64,000 nt of DNA from Micromonospora chalcea (GTDB taxonomy: Bacteria > Actinomycetota > Actinomycetes > Mycobacteriales > Micromonosporaceae), in contig NZ_MAGP01000107.1 in assembly GCF_002926165.1 (NCBI RefSeq), positions 20,353 to 84,352 of the forward strand, in the 5' to 3' direction. Under the pieces are notes generated by a model. It worked only from the letters and a program-made list of their open reading frames with translations. It did not search any database and had not been told where the DNA came from. The position numbers and the translations under genes are program-made. Below are positions 63,005-64,000 of this stretch, piece by piece (the first letter of the stretch is position 1; each line of letters starts with the position of its first letter).

Positions 63005-64000
<996 letters not shown>

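Overview
The window comes from a high-GC actinobacterium, most likely a Micromonosporaceae member (Micromonospora-like). The basis is strong G/C third-position bias, many GTG/TTG starts with GGAGG sites, the gene order tRNA-Thr / tRNA-Met / rpmG / hadA-hadB-like / tRNA-Trp / secE / nusG / rplK / rplA / rplJ / rplL / rpoB / rpoC / rpsL / rpsG / fusA / tuf / S10 operon, and a pSAM2-type integrative element. The genus is an inference; no 16S gene is present.

Layout. 1-25.2 kb is core information-processing DNA, nearly all on the minus strand: start of the S10 operon (rpsJ-rplC-rplD-rplW-rplB-rpsS-rplV, cut by the window edge), the str operon (rpsL-rpsG-fusA-tuf), two small membrane proteins, rpoC-rpoB, rplL-rplJ with an attenuator-like leader, a small ABC exporter, rplA-rplK, nusG-secE, three tRNAs, a MaoC/HadAB-type dehydratase pair and rpmG. 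25.3-28.0 kb has a membrane GAF-GGDEF-EAL protein and a conserved-looking 42-aa peptide gene. 28.5-31.1 kb is accessory DNA: a DNA methyltransferase preceded by what looks like the decayed gene of its restriction partner, and an unrecognised protein.

31.2-49.8 kb is an actinomycete integrative and conjugative element (AICE) integrated in the 3' half of tRNA-Tyr(GUA). It is bounded by 150-bp direct repeats exactly 18,588 bp apart. The backbone is a translationally coupled minus-strand run (pra-like; then Zn-ribbon peptide, FtsK/TraSA translocase, small proteins, DUF2637/SpdB-like, RepSA-like initiator, Xis, Int, small membrane protein), plus two GntR regulators, a glycosyltransferase and small conserved proteins. 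Palindromic operator-like sites lie in front of pra and the second gntR. The right end carries lower-GC cargo: a pentapeptide-repeat membrane protein, an ApeA/HEPN-like protein overlapping a two-TM partner, and a ~500-aa protein with a C-terminal PD-(D/E)XK nuclease. I read this as a candidate anti-phage defence module and the most novel part of the window.

49.8-64 kb returns to chromosome: tRNA-Tyr, YajQ, an ECF sigma factor with a membrane-anchored partner, two convergent MFS transporters, HtpX, a nuoIJKLMN block without nuoA-H beside it, a SnoaL-like protein and the start of a glutathionyl-hydroquinone-reductase-like gene that runs off the window. Two genes (the ABC ATPase near 19.9 kb and the first MFS gene near 53.6 kb) lack a stop where the protein family ends, suggesting frameshifts or sequence errors.
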